From positions 138,501 through 202,500 of the forward strand of contig JABMCL010002141.1 of NCBI GenBank assembly GCA_018857735.1: 64,000 nt of DNA, in the 5' to 3' direction. Origin of the DNA: Alviniconcha marisindica. Taxonomy: Eukaryota; Mollusca; Gastropoda; Provannidae. Every line of letters starts with the position of its first letter. The stretch's first letter is position 1. Made by a program: the position numbers and the translations under genes. Of this stretch, positions 25,352-37,199 are shown in pieces. Under the pieces are notes generated by a model, which saw only the letters and a list, made by a program, of their open reading frames with translations, did not search any database and was not told where the DNA came from.

Positions 25352-26195
25352 CGATGTGGAGCCACTGAGGAGCCATCTCGAAGAAGCCAGCAAGATATCC
25401 ACTGAAATTAGACTGGTTGAACAAGATGAGATCCCCTTGTAAACAGGAGAACGCGCACATCATAGACCGTAGCTGTACTACGATTGGTAGGAAGGCTGAG
25501 GGGCGGTGAGAGGTGAATACAAAATCCAATAATATAAACTCAATGCTTTGTAAGCGCCCCGCGAAGGACATCAAAAAAGACGCGATACTGGTTTGAAAAG
25601 GTAAGTTTATGTTCATCTTATTTAAATCATTAGCACCATCATCATCACACCCGATCGAAGATAAAATTTTCAGGGAAACACAAACTAAGTAAGAGTAATA
25701 ATATCTTTCATTTCTACAGCGCTCTTTCCTCATAAAAATCGACTTTATGGCCGTTTCCAAAAACAAGGAATATGCAAGTTAACATGCAAAGTTCTTTCAG
25801 TTTCATCTGTCTGACGATGCCTGACCTTGAATTTTGATCTAGGCCACCGAAGCGACTACAGAAATTGTTATCATGAAAATGCAAAAAGGTTTTCTTAATA
25901 GTCTCCAAGAAAAGGTCCAACGTTAAAGTTTCTGCCGAGTCTGGAAACGCGACAATTATGCACCTTATACACAAATCATTTTTGTTCGCAATTATGTCTA
26001 TATCTGTAATAATCACACATAGAGTGAACGTGATCCGACCAAAACGTACCTAGCAAGCACAACTGGCTCTTTTAAGCCTTTGTGACTTTGAAATAAAATA
26101 ATGTCATCAAACTGATACAAAAGTGTAAAGCTTACTTTACAATACAAAATGTAAAATATTTTATTCGACCGTCTCGGAGAAAAGTCAACCGTTAA

Positions 26196-26994
26196 AGGAC
26201 AAGTCCAAGGTTAGAGGTGATTTTTGAAACGCTTTCTGTTAAAGCTCGCTGAGAACGATGATGTAGGTGAAACTGTGATCTGAGGGTTATAAAAGCACGA
26301 AAAAAGACATTTTCTGTCGTACCGAAAGCGTCGCCATGACGCCCAAATCACGTGACCATATGCCTACTACGTCACTCTGGGAGTCGCTGCAAAATGGCCA
26401 ACTCGAGCTCCGAAGACGAAACTGATACATTGCCCGAGAGACCCACAAGGATACAGCCGTATCAGTTTGAGCCTGTCAGGCAGGATTTTGAAAGAGTATG
26501 CGGTATTCCAAGGGGTTTGCAAAATCTCACTCACTGAAGTGCTCGCTACACAAATGGGCGTGATGCGGCGCAGCAAGAAAGTCAGCTCGTTTGAATTGTA
26601 TAAATTTAATCCACTTTCGTCTCACTGCGGGTCGATTGTGCGCGAGCTCGTGCATTGTTATACCTGGGGTCGTCTGCGAATTGTTACAGTTCGCGGCAAC
26701 ACAGTAGGCCGGCATAGTTAACTTTTTTGTCGACCACATGCATACACAGTTTACTGAAGAATCTAAGATGGCAACCGCACTGACTCTCCAGACTGACGTC
26801 ACCTCCGGGAAAGTCACGTGACTGATGGAGAACCCGAGACTGTAGTCTCGGCCAGCCTACAGAAAATAAAATCGATTAAAAACCCAATTAAACATTTTAA
26901 TTTTAATTTTATTTCATTAAATCTGAAACTAGTGTCTCATTTGTCAATCATTTCGATGGTCATTTTGCATACTTAAAAACCTTGGACTTTTACT
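26196..26994. mobile_element. 799-bp Kolobok-like element with THAP exon, copy 1
   Basis: TTAA flanks both sides (26192-26195 and 26995-26998). Inverted termini are AGGACAAGTCCAAGGTT and, reversed, AGTAAAAGTCCAAGGTT. On the minus strand an ATG at 26715 opens MPAYCVAANCNNSQ, continuing to RKWIKF and LCSEHF, a THAP zinc finger with C-x4-C and C-x2-H ligands. It stops at a good donor (CACTTCA/GTGAGT). On the plus strand a second first-exon-like frame starts at 26395 with MANSSSEDETDTLPERP and PYQFEP. This is probably an internally deleted derivative. A second copy is at 42181. Confidence 0.85.
26527..26715 (-). pseudogene. THAP-domain exon of the Kolobok-like element
   Basis: About 60 codons encode the start of a THAP DNA-binding domain (C at positions 5 and 10, a conserved tryptophan in RKWIKF, CSEH as the second ligand pair). 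The same frame is open in the second copy at 42538-42726, so it was conserved when the two copies arose. No transposase catalytic region remains in the element, so by itself it cannot transpose. Confidence 0.75.
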
Positions 26995-27292
26995 TTAAGT
27001 TTTTGCCAGTTCCTGAACGAACATGGATTGATAACTGATTTTTAATATTTAACGCCCAATCAACTGCGAAGGTCCAATCAGGGCGAAACACAATTCACCG
27101 AATCACAAAAGTATCATTCAGTGTACATGCCATATATAATTTTATCTTGGATGTAGGCAACTTGGTGTTTTACGCCCAGTCAACCAGTACGGTTATATCA
27201 GGGCGAATTATCTTGAAAGACGATCGAGGAAAAAATCAATAATCCGGCTAAAAGAACCGGAAAGGTATAAGGACATCTCGGGAGACGATTGG

Positions 27293-27295
<3 letters not shown>

Positions 27296-27328
<33 letters not shown>
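27296..27328. repeat. Poly(G) tract, 33 nt
   Basis: Uninterrupted G run. Confidence 0.95.
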
Positions 27329-29639
27329 CTGAATGAACCAGAGAGATATAAAGAATTTAAAATAAGTATGATTTCTGGCAGTAGGCAAAGCATGCATTTT
27401 GTTTGTTTGTTGGTGCTTTGAGCCCAGTCAACCACATATGGTTATACCAGGGCTATGCGAAGCATGCTTATAGCTATATTCGTTTTTACTCTCGGTTGTT
27501 GCTTTCTTCATCCGCGGGGACGAACACTGGCAGAGTCACAGCATGACTTTTTACATGAGCCAGGTTCATAATAATAAAGTGTAACATTCCGTTTACAAAC
27601 AAAGAGGATACAGACTTACCAGATCATCATTTCTTCTAAACCTAATGTCATCAGATCTCAAGTAAAAGTCAGATTCACTTATGTTTTTTTTGTTGCTGTA
27701 AGAAATATGGCACAAAATGAAGCTGAATGAAACCTGAAAGGCAGAAATGAGAGAGAATCCCAGGAAGCATATAAAGCTATATTCTGATCTGTTCGCGACT
27801 TAAAGTGGGCACCTTCGACAGTTCTGGAGGGATGGGGGGGGGGGGGCAGAAGATACACCATGGTGAGCGAGCGAGGGGAGGGGGGGGGGCTGAGAGGGGG
27901 GAGGGATGAGGGGGGGGGGGGGAGAGAGAGAAAACTAGGAGAATGGACCATTAGCAGAAAATGACAAGACGGAAAGAGCAAGAGGACTAAGCAAAAAATA
28001 AAAAATAAAAAAATGGACCATTAGCAGAAAAATGACAAGACGGAAAAAGCAAGAGGACTAGGCAACAACAACCAAAAAAACCACAACAAAACCACACACA
28101 CAAAACAAACAAAAAACAAGAGAGGAGATAGGAAAGGGGAATCAAATGACAGCCCGAGATTCCGGACAGGATGAAGACATAAGACATCACCGGCATACCT
28201 CAGAGGAGTGTGAGATAAAAGCTAACATGAACTGAAACCGAAGAAAAAAAATCTCATCTTAATAGTAGCATCACAAAATACGACAGATCACTAGTACAGA
28301 AGCAGACGCGGCTCTCACTCCCCAGTTCAGCTCAAGCCATATCGATCGATGGGGCAAGTGAACATGCCGATAACTGGGTTAAAATATTCCTTCCAACTTC
28401 CAACACGCCCTCATCTCTCTCTCCCTTTTTCTCTCTCACTCGCGCGCGCGTGATGTCGGCGGGTGTGATGAGGTTTAACACTGAAAGGAGACGGCAAGTT
28501 CCAAAGGAAACAAGAAAAGCTGGATTTTTCTTATCTGCTCTTTTCTCTTTCTCAGGAGACGTGACGAGGGAGAGAGGGGTTAAGAGGCCTGGCGAAAAGC
28601 GCCTAGCCTTAACACACTAGACTATATCTGATGATGCACCAACATTAAAAAATCAGTCCCCAATGTAAAGTCAATCCCTGTGACACTGAATTGGATTCGT
28701 AACAGACTGTAAATTTTCCGTGAAAAAAATCAGCAGAATCTGCAGTTTTCTCAAAGAGACTTAACGCTTAACGGGTTGGCTGCAAATCTGTAGAATTCAA
28801 AATACTCAATCCACAGATCCTTGTGCTCCTGTGTCAACTGACCTCCAGAGTGCAAGTCAAACGCAGTACATGCGGGCGCACAGCATTCTGGACATGTCGT
28901 GGAGTCAAGCCGATGTGTGATTCCAGTTACAAACACCAATTTGCCTCTACGTTTGTTACGAAAGATCCGAAAGAAAAAAGAAAAATCATAAGTGCACTGG
29001 TTCTTTCCAAAGACGCTTTTATGAAAAACTGGAAGCCGTTTTCATTCTCGTTCAAAAGAGTTTCCAACCAATCAAATAACGTCTATGTTTCGAATTAGGC
29101 TTTTAAATGTGCAAAATTCTGAAACAAGAATGACTGCTAGTGTTCTAAAACAAGATCTAAACACATAAAAGGTTCAAAAGAACGCTATTTATTAGGTCAA
29201 AAACGCGATACTTTTTTCCTGGCGCTGAAATATTTCTGAATATAATAAAATAATTGAAGAACGCTATTTATTAGGACAAAAATGCAATGCTTCCCCTTGA
29301 ACAATCTTTGATTAATTCGAATCTGGGCGCGTGTCTGAAGGATCATGCTGGCGATGACACGATGACAGTGTAGGTTATACAGTTATATTGCTCCCCCCCA
29401 ACCCACCCCCACCTCCCTTTCCTGGGATCTCAGTCGCTGCCAGTTTCGTTACGGAGATAACTCGGTGTTAAACAAACATAACAACAATCCCTTTGAAGGA
29501 AAGAGATCATGCAGTTTCTCGTGTAACCTGCACCTTTCGTATGCTGGAGTGGGAGGGGGTGTCTGGCGATACTCGTGGCAAATTACTACAACTTATATCA
29601 ACTGAAATGAGTTAACGAACGATAGGTTCACTGGCAAAG

Positions 29640-29673
<34 letters not shown>
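29640..29673. repeat. Poly(C) tract, 34 nt
   Basis: Longest homopolymer in the window. Confidence 0.95.
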
Positions 29674-29675
<2 letters not shown>

Positions 29676-30975
29676 TCTGAGGGCAAGTGCAGACCTATAT
29701 GAAGGCCTCACACAGCTGGATCAATATCCATGTCCGCCTTTCTGTCATCATTCCCCTCTCTTTCCTCCCGACACTCTTCTCCAAACTGAACTGGTGTCAA
29801 GCGCGCATCCAGATGTCCGCTGTAGCTGGCTGGCCATTTAAAGCATGGAAGTCCAGCTGCTGAGAATTGGCGATACCGACTTCACAAACACAAACCACGT
29901 TTACCCCTGGCGACCACTGGTTAGAGAAACTGGCCCCAAAGCCGTTGGGAACTTCAAAGTAAATTCTGAAACTGCCACGACAAAGTCTCCAGTGCCGATC
30001 AACAGATGTACTGTGCCGTCTGAAGGAACTTGAAATCAATAAGAAAAATGATGGAACTGTGCGCTTTAAAGAAGCGTTCACATCTGAAATAAACTGATGT
30101 GGAAAAACAATTCGAGATATTTTACGGTCTCTAATTCTAAATCTGGAAAGGTAACGTCGCAGGAATCATCAATGATTATTCTCGCGACGGGAGTGGGTCG
30201 TGAGTGGGGGGGGGGGGGCTCTGAAACTGACTGATTCTTCCGACTGCGGATGTAAAGGCGTCGGCAGATGGAACACTGACAACTGCTACGCTGAGTTAAT
30301 TCCAGTCACATACTATCTGGATCATAGTCCGGAAGATAATAGTAAAAACAGTCATAATCTATTTGATCATAGTTGAAAAGCGGGTTGGAAAATACTGACT
30401 AAACAAATCCAGCAAGCACGACGTGTAGACATACGGACAGACGGGCACAAGGACAAGCGATTTTACCATACCTCCCTTAACTTCGATACGGAGGGTAGAT
30501 AAAAGGTCTAAGAAGTCATAGTCTGCGGAGTTGTCTAATTGTGACGTGTGTTGACAGTTTCCTTCTGTGGTCACACATGCGCATGCCACACAGACAGACA
30601 GACAGACAGACAGAGGGGTGGGGGGTGGGGGTGCGAGGATAGAAACGGAGAAGATTTTGTCTACACACATATGAACACTTCTTTACACCAGTAATGTATG
30701 TCAAAAGTATTACCACTGATAAATTCTCAGGAATACCAACATTTAATCAGGAAAATAAATGGAATTCACTATCACATATATTTGAATGTTTTCCTCTTTT
30801 CCAAAATGATGCACATTTCCGCCTGATTTCCAATTATTTACCTTAAATATATACCACAGTTAACAAGCTCTTAATGCATAATATTCATAATGATGGTGTC
30901 CAGTTATATAAATACCATACAGAGCAAAACTGAGAAATTGGAGAAAAAAATACAAACTTTCATCTTCATTTTCAT

Positions 30976-31370
30976 GGGGAGCAGGGACAGCTCGGTGGTT
31001 AGAGCGCCGGACTCATGATTCAAAGGTCGCGGGTTCAATTCACTGTGTGAGCGGCAGGAGAATTTAGTTTTCCGGGGCCAACTTTCTGTGCTGACTCTTA
31101 TTTTGGTACCTGTTTCACCTCCGTGTTACCGCAGTACCAGATAAAAGATCCCGGTCATTCTGCCAAAAGTGCAGGTGGCAGATTACACAGAATGCACCAA
31201 GATGGCAGCAGTTTCATGTGGCACTAGCCGTGTCAGCATTGTAAGTACACCACTTTGGTGGATATAAAAAAAAATGCACTATAAAATGCTAGTCACTCAT
31301 GCAGAATCACATGCAAGCGCAGTGAGTCTGCTTGAAAACAAGCAGATAAGCACACTTTTTCAAACCAGCC
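30976..31370 (+). mobile_element. tRNA-derived SINE (CAT anticodon-like head)
   Basis: The head reads CAGCTCGGTGGTTAGAGCGC (A box), an anticodon-like CTCATGA and CGGGTTCAATTC (B box), resembling initiator/elongator tRNA-Met. A body follows with AAAAGATCCCGGTCATTCTG and CACAGAATGCACCAAGATGG. The body recurs at 32848. I could not place it in a named central-domain SINE superfamily. A functional tRNA is excluded because the acceptor stem does not pair. Confidence 0.75.
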
Positions 31371-32324
31371 TTTGCATTCACCAGAGCTAACACTGTCAGG
31401 GCCAGGTATTTTTTGTTTGGGTTTATACATAAGAAATACTTGACATCACTTGCAATCAACATGACAACATACAGTCATGCAATACTACTACTACTAGTAA
31501 CTGACAGAGCTTGTTATATTTATCATCACACTGAAAAAAAGCCTACAATAGCATTCACATCAAGCAACTATATATAGCCTCTTTTTGGCTCTCACTGGCT
31601 TCAATGTAAGAAGTCTTGGAGAGCTGAACCAAATCACACCATCTAATTAATAATCATGATCATTGCAATTTTATTCTCATCATTTAATTCATTCTATCAT
31701 CTGCCACCATCAAAATTTCTAGATTACATATCACTGTCATAAGAAAGATCAGATTGCAAACTAATCAATCAAACGCCCTACACCTTAAAGATTAAACATC
31801 CATTTGTACACGCACAAATATTTCACATAGCTCACGAAACATGTTTCCTGTACAGCCCCATTCATCACACATTCAGTGATTTCTGGTTTTTGTTTGGTCT
31901 CATTTCATGTGTATAAAAAGAACTCCAGAACTTGGCAGATGTTCAGTATGTCGAATTATTGTGCATGAACAGGAGTTCAGTAATATGTCTCCCGGGTACA
32001 AATCAAAGTTAAGCAACAGATCACAACCACTGATTTGATGTCAGCCTCTTCCAGAAACACTAAGGCTGGATGAGTGCTGGAAAAGATGGAAGGGTGTGTG
32101 GGTGATGTGGCAAGCAGCTGTGGGGGGAGGGGAGGGGGGAATCAATCATTGTGAGAAAACATTTGATTTCTTCGCCTCTCAACCAGATACCAGTTGTATT
32201 TGGAGAGGCCAGCATTTGTGGTCCTGTTGCCCCAAAGCCTCACACCCTCCATCATCTTGGACAGTCCCTACGGGGACCTGGGTGTGCCTATGTACATGCT
32301 CACTGTTTCTCCACAGGGCCTGCT

Positions 32325-32364
<40 letters not shown>

Positions 32365-32847
32365 GGTGGGTGGGTGTGTACACACATATGTACGTGTGCA
32401 TGCATGACCATGGGGGAATCTCAACTCCTTCCATCATCCATTTGTCTGTGAGTCTGTGAGTCTCTTTTCTAAGTATGTTGACAACTCTGATCCCCAATAC
32501 CTCTCCTCTTGCAATCTGTAAGCCCCCAGCCCCCCCTCCCCCCCCCCACCCCACACACACACCCAAACACACACACACACCTTACCTGGCATTATTGTGC
32601 TTTTACTTAATACACTGGACATACCTTCTGAGAAAAATAACACAATCCATGATTTGTCTTTCTACAGCAAAGTCTGCAATCCCAAATTTTGTCAAATCTG
32701 AACCAAGACTGAATTATTATTTTTTTGACATCACAGTCTTAAAGCTGTATGGGACCAAGTGTTATTCAGTTACAAAGGTAACTTTCAAACCTCAGCCACA
32801 CCAGTTCTTTACAGTAATCAAAAGATAATAGTCACAAAAATGTGCAC
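31371..32847. other. Intronic sequence, nothing recognised
   Basis: AT-rich, with GT repeats at about 32328-32375 and C/CA runs near 32535-32580. No element boundaries seen. Confidence 0.45.
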
Positions 32848-33030
32848 AGAATACACAGAATGCGCCAAGATAGCTGCAGTTTCAAGTCGCACCAGGCATG
32901 CAAGAGCCAAACAGCTCTGCAACTACACCTCTAGGGTGGATATTCAAAGTGCACTGCAAAAAAGCTACAGTCATTCATTTAGAGTCACATGCGACAAGAG
33001 CATGGTGAAGCTGCTTGCAAGTGGAGAATA
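32848..33030 (+). mobile_element. SINE body fragment, same family as 30976
   Basis: It shares CACAGAATGCGCCAAGAT, GCTGCAGTTTCA, GGTGGATATTCAAAGTGCACT and AGTCACATGCGA with the 3' half of the SINE at 30976. The tRNA-like head is absent. Confidence 0.6.
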
Positions 33031-34270
33031 ATGCTATATATATATAAAAGCAATCACAACAACTCCAAACCTTTCCAGTCACCTAATTATACCTTTAGAT
33101 TTTCTGATGTTTTTCAATCTACACTCATGCCTGTTCACCCAGTTACTGATCTACATGCAGTCATTCATTAACCACACTTTCAGTTCTAAAACTTTGATTT
33201 TCAGCTGTCAAGTTCCTGTGCACTCATCTACTGATCTATATACTCAGGGACATACCAGGTCATTAACCTTCCTGTCCATTTCACACATGCTAATCATTGT
33301 TACCTGCTTAGCTGTTCATTCACCAGCTGGTGTCTATACTAGTAAAGCAAAGTGTTAAATAATCATCTTTCCATGTTTATATGATTACACTACATCTTCA
33401 TGTTGAAGTTTTCTTTGTGGCTAACTGCTCAGCAACCGTTCTAAATATATCCACAGATTGACCTGTCCATCAGCCTACCTGTCCCATTTATTTTCCTTCC
33501 AGCTTAACAAACACTTATCTGTCAACATATTTACTAGTTTACATACACACAGACCAACCCAAAATAAATCGACCTGTTTATTAAAATGCTTTCCTTCTGG
33601 CTAACCACAAAGACCTACTTGCTGACTCAACTATTCATCTACATGCCTATAGATGCACCTGTTCATCTACCTACCTGTTCATTTTCATACTTTAACTCTG
33701 ACTAACCACTAAGGTCTACCCGTCCACCTTGCTACTGCTCCACATGTAAGCAGATCTACCTATTCATTTTAATCTTACCTTCTGGCATAACATGCACAAT
33801 TACCTCTCAACTCACCTGTACTGGTCTACATATCCACAGACATACCCAAAAGTAAACCAACCTGTTTATCTTAATGCATTTCTTCCAGCTAACCACAAAG
33901 ACCTACCTGTCACCTCAACTACTCATCTACACACCAACAGATTCACCTGTTCATCAACCTACCTGTTCTTTTTGATACTTCCATTCCAACAAACTGCTAA
34001 TACTTACCTGTCCTCTCACCTGTTGTTCTACATATCCACGGAACTACCCATTCATTCAACTACCCATTCATCAACCTACCTGGTCAATTCAATTATTTTT
34101 TTCCATCTGGCTTAACATGCACACTTATCTGTCATCTGCTGGTCTGCGTATTGACAGACCCATTTGAAAATGAGTCTACCTGTTGATTTATATGCATTCA
34201 TTCTGGCTAACAGTGCAGATTTACATGTCCACTCACCTGTTGTTCTGTATATCCATAGCTGTACCTGTTA

Positions 34271-35045
34271 AGCCCCAGTCACACCGAGTTTGTGACCAAG
34301 TTATGAGCTAGGTACAACCGAGTGAGGAGGGAATCGTAGAAAGAGCATACGACTGATTGCAGAGGTCGTGGGTAGTCACTAGAGGCAAATTAGTCGCAGC
34401 AAGGTTGACAGTCATGTTCAAAACTCAGGCTCGGTGATTCCAAATCGCCGGAGGTAGCAGACAACCAATCATGCCACCAGCTGTGGTGCAACCAGTTGCA
34501 CAACTTTATGACTAGTTGCGACCAGTTTTCCCTCGTATATAAAAAGGCATCAGTATTCTATTAACTTCCTGACAGAGCAGTGCTGAAAAAATGCTGCCCA
34601 AGAAAGGCAAGGGAGGGGTGAAGAGGTCACATCCAGATGCAGAAGAAGTGGCTGCTGGAAGGCAAGTGAATGTACATGTTGATATCCACCCGAGTCCTCC
34701 TGAAGAGGACATGCCAGCAGAGGCCATGCAACCCCCAGCAGAGACCATGCCACCCCCAAAGAGCTGTGATTGGTCATGCAACCAGTCATGGCAATCTGTG
34801 ACTGGTCGTGCAACCAGTCATGGCAATTTGTAATTGGTCATGCAACCAGTCATGGCGATCTGCAATTGATCATACAATCAGTCACAGCAATCTGTGAATG
34901 GTAGTGCAACTACTAATGACTTCTCTTGTGATTAATCTATGGAATTGCACCACCAATTGTGCAACCAGTCATAAAAGCAACCGTAGTGTGTGACTGCAAT
35001 GGCAGGTTGTAGAAAAACTTGTTATGCTCCAGCGTGACTGTGGCT
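34271..35045 (+). mobile_element. 775-bp PIF/Harbinger-like element inside the tandem array
   Basis: TTA is duplicated at 34268-34270 and 35046-35048. The ends are inverted: AGCCCCAGTCACACCGAG and, reversed, AGCCACAGTCACGCTGGAG. A TATA-like TATATAAAAA at 34536 precedes an ATG at 34591 encoding a basic start (MLPKKGKGGVKRSHPDAEE) of about 60 residues that runs into 32-bp repeats. No transposase is present. Removing the element and one TTA restores the host-repeat consensus across the junction (CACCTGTT.ATCAACCTA). Confidence 0.8.
34766..34920 (+). repeat. Five 32-bp tandem repeats in the Harbinger-like element
   Basis: Consensus GTGATTGGTCATGCAACCAG then TCATGGCAATCT, degenerating rightward. 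Contains CCAAT-type (ATTGG) and palindromic words. Confidence 0.85.
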
Positions 35046-35299
35046 TTAATCAACCTAACTGTCCATTTGGACTTTTCTCTCCTGAATTAACACTTACCTG
35101 TCAACTTATTTGCTGGTCTACACACCCACAGACCCACCTGAAAATAAATCTGCCTGTCCATCTTGATGCTTTACTTCTGACTTACCACAAAGACCTACCA
35201 GCCAAACAAACTACTAGTCTACATATCCATAGATGTACCTGTTCACCAAACCTACCTGTTAATTTTGATGCATTCATTCTGACTGACCTCTGACAGATC

Positions 35300-35300
<1 letters not shown>

Positions 35301-35344
<44 letters not shown>
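35301..35344. repeat. (TA)n microsatellite
   Basis: TA dinucleotide run after GTGTGTG. Confidence 0.95.
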
Positions 35345-35346
<2 letters not shown>

Positions 35347-35919
35347 TGATGCTTTCCTTCCAGCTAACCATGAAGACCTACCTGTTAACTCAACTACTCC
35401 TTTACATGCCAACAGATGCACCTGTTCATCAGCCTACCTGTTTATTTGATATTTTCATTCCAACTAACTGCTATTACTCACCTTTGTTCTACACATCCAC
35501 AGATCTACCCATTTATGAACCCACAAGTTCAGTTTATTAATTTCCTTCCAGCTTAGCATGCACACTTATCTGTCAATTCACCTGCTAGTCTATGTACCCA
35601 CAGACCCACCTGAAAATAAATCTACCTGTTTGTCTTGATGCTTTTTCCTTCCAGCTAACCATGAAGACTCAGCTACCTGGACTACATGCCAACAGATACA
35701 CCCATTTATCAACCTACTTGTTCATTTTGATGCTTTCATTCCAGCTAACCACAAATATCTAATGGTTTGCGTATCTACCCATTCATCAATTTCCCTTATT
35801 ATTTCTGTGCTTTGTTTTCTGCTAACAATTTGTTCCAGTTCTTTACAACACAGTGTGGTATGATGGAAAAAAATGACAAATAAATTAAAATGGATATGGA
35901 ATGAATAGATTAATTTTCC

Positions 35920-37080
35920 ATCTTTCATCTTGTGTCATTATTATATTTTTATGTGCTGCCATTATTTAATACCAACCCATTTTTCTGATGTAGGCAGAAA
36001 AATCTAACGTTGGGCCAAAAACTACATGTCTTTTACAACTATGCAACACAGAAAAGTGTGGTCAAACCGCAAGCAAATGAATCAATCCAGTATACGGAAC
36101 TGATAGAAAAATCACCTCTTGGTTTATTTTCACTTTGGTGTGCTATAGATTTAACAGTTAGCCAATTTATTCAGGTACCTTCTATTGAGAACTTTGCAAC
36201 TTTCCCAAACTGGCTGTTCATCACAGAAGTTTGCAACATGGCATCGTGTGGTCACATTAAACACAGAATAATATAAACCAGATATGAAACATAAAGACCA
36301 ATCTTTCATCTTTCTGGTGGTACCATTCTCCTAATTTTCAGTGCCCTAGTTATTTAGCAGTAAGCCCATTTTTGACACAAGTGATGAGAAAAGGTTGCAG
36401 AAGTATATAACTTTTGGGGTCAAGTTAAAAATGTCACGACCCCATCATGGGGATCTGCATCATGATGCAGTGTGCTAAAACTAAAAGCAAGTCAACAAAC
36501 ATATGCACCTGACAGGAAATTATCTTGTCTTTCACATGGTACTATTATCTTTACTTTTGATTGTGTAGTTATTAAGCAAAAGGCCCTAAAACAAAAACAC
36601 CATCTGATAAAGTAGTTTGCAACTTTTCCAGTTTGGCTGTTTGTCATGGAAGTTTGCAAATGGTTACATGTGGTTCAAACTAAACATAACATAAATTTTC
36701 AAATATAAGGAACACACAGAGCAATATTTCCTGTTTCATGAAGTGTCACTCTTTTAATTTTTCATGTTCTGGTTATCTAACAATAAGCACATTTCTGACA
36801 CAAATAACTTCAAAAAGTTGCAGAAGTATGCAACTTTTGAGGCTGATTTTTTTTTTTTTTTTTTTTTAATGCTGTTGCAGAAGTTTGCAACAAATCATGG
36901 TGTTGTCAAATAAACAAAATGTAATGAAATCAGGGTATGGGATAGACAGAAGAATCTTTCATCTGTTACATGGTGAGGTTGTTTTCAACATATGTGCCAT
37001 GGGTTTTCAACAGTAACTTGATTTCTGACATTAGGGTAGGCAACACATAATAATACATTTTCTGGAAAAGTTGCAGACTT
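35920..37080 (+). repeat. Degenerate tandem array, about 200-230-bp unit
   Basis: The block AATCTTTCATCTT...TTATTTA.CA.TAAGCCCATTTTTGAC recurs starting near 35925, 36302, 36528, 36725 and 36952, accompanied by GTTGCAGAAGTATGCAACTTTTG. Spacings after the first are 226, 197 and 227 bp, so units vary through indels. No coding potential is claimed. Confidence 0.65.
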
Positions 37081-37199
37081 CTGTGATCCTGTGAATAAAT
37101 TAGTGTTATTAGCCTTGTACTGTAAATACATGTTCAGTTTGTTTGCACACTAATAGTACATACACACACCTGGTTTGGTCGCAAAGATATCACTAGTAC

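Larger units (their letters stand above)
27000..30970. other. Intronic sequence, CpG-rich to about 30.3 kb, no gene
   Basis: It contains long G runs (27296, also about 27836 and 27909), a 34-nt C run, and a short direct repeat (ATGGACCATTAGCAGAAAA, at 27942 and 28012 regions, 70 bp apart). GACAGACA repeats occur near 30592. Open frames such as 28751-28939 have no recognisable domain. Confidence 0.45.
33100..35720 (+). repeat. Degenerate tandem array with about 287-bp higher-order period
   Basis: Words such as CACCTGTTCATCAACCTACC, CTTCCAGCTAACCACAAAGA and CTACATATCCACAGA recur in fixed order. The AACCA.(A/G)AAGAC block is at about 33607 and 33894, and again at about 35373 and 35660, each pair 287 bp apart. 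The array is interrupted by the Harbinger-like insertion (34271-35045) and a TA microsatellite (35309-35344). It lies wholly in the MARCHF5 intron. Apparent frames through it (threonine/proline-rich) come from the repeat. Confidence 0.75.

Noticed and set aside
33100..35720. CRISPR-like array
   Set aside because: The repeats are long, degenerate and without unique spacers of constant length, and the setting is a eukaryotic intron.
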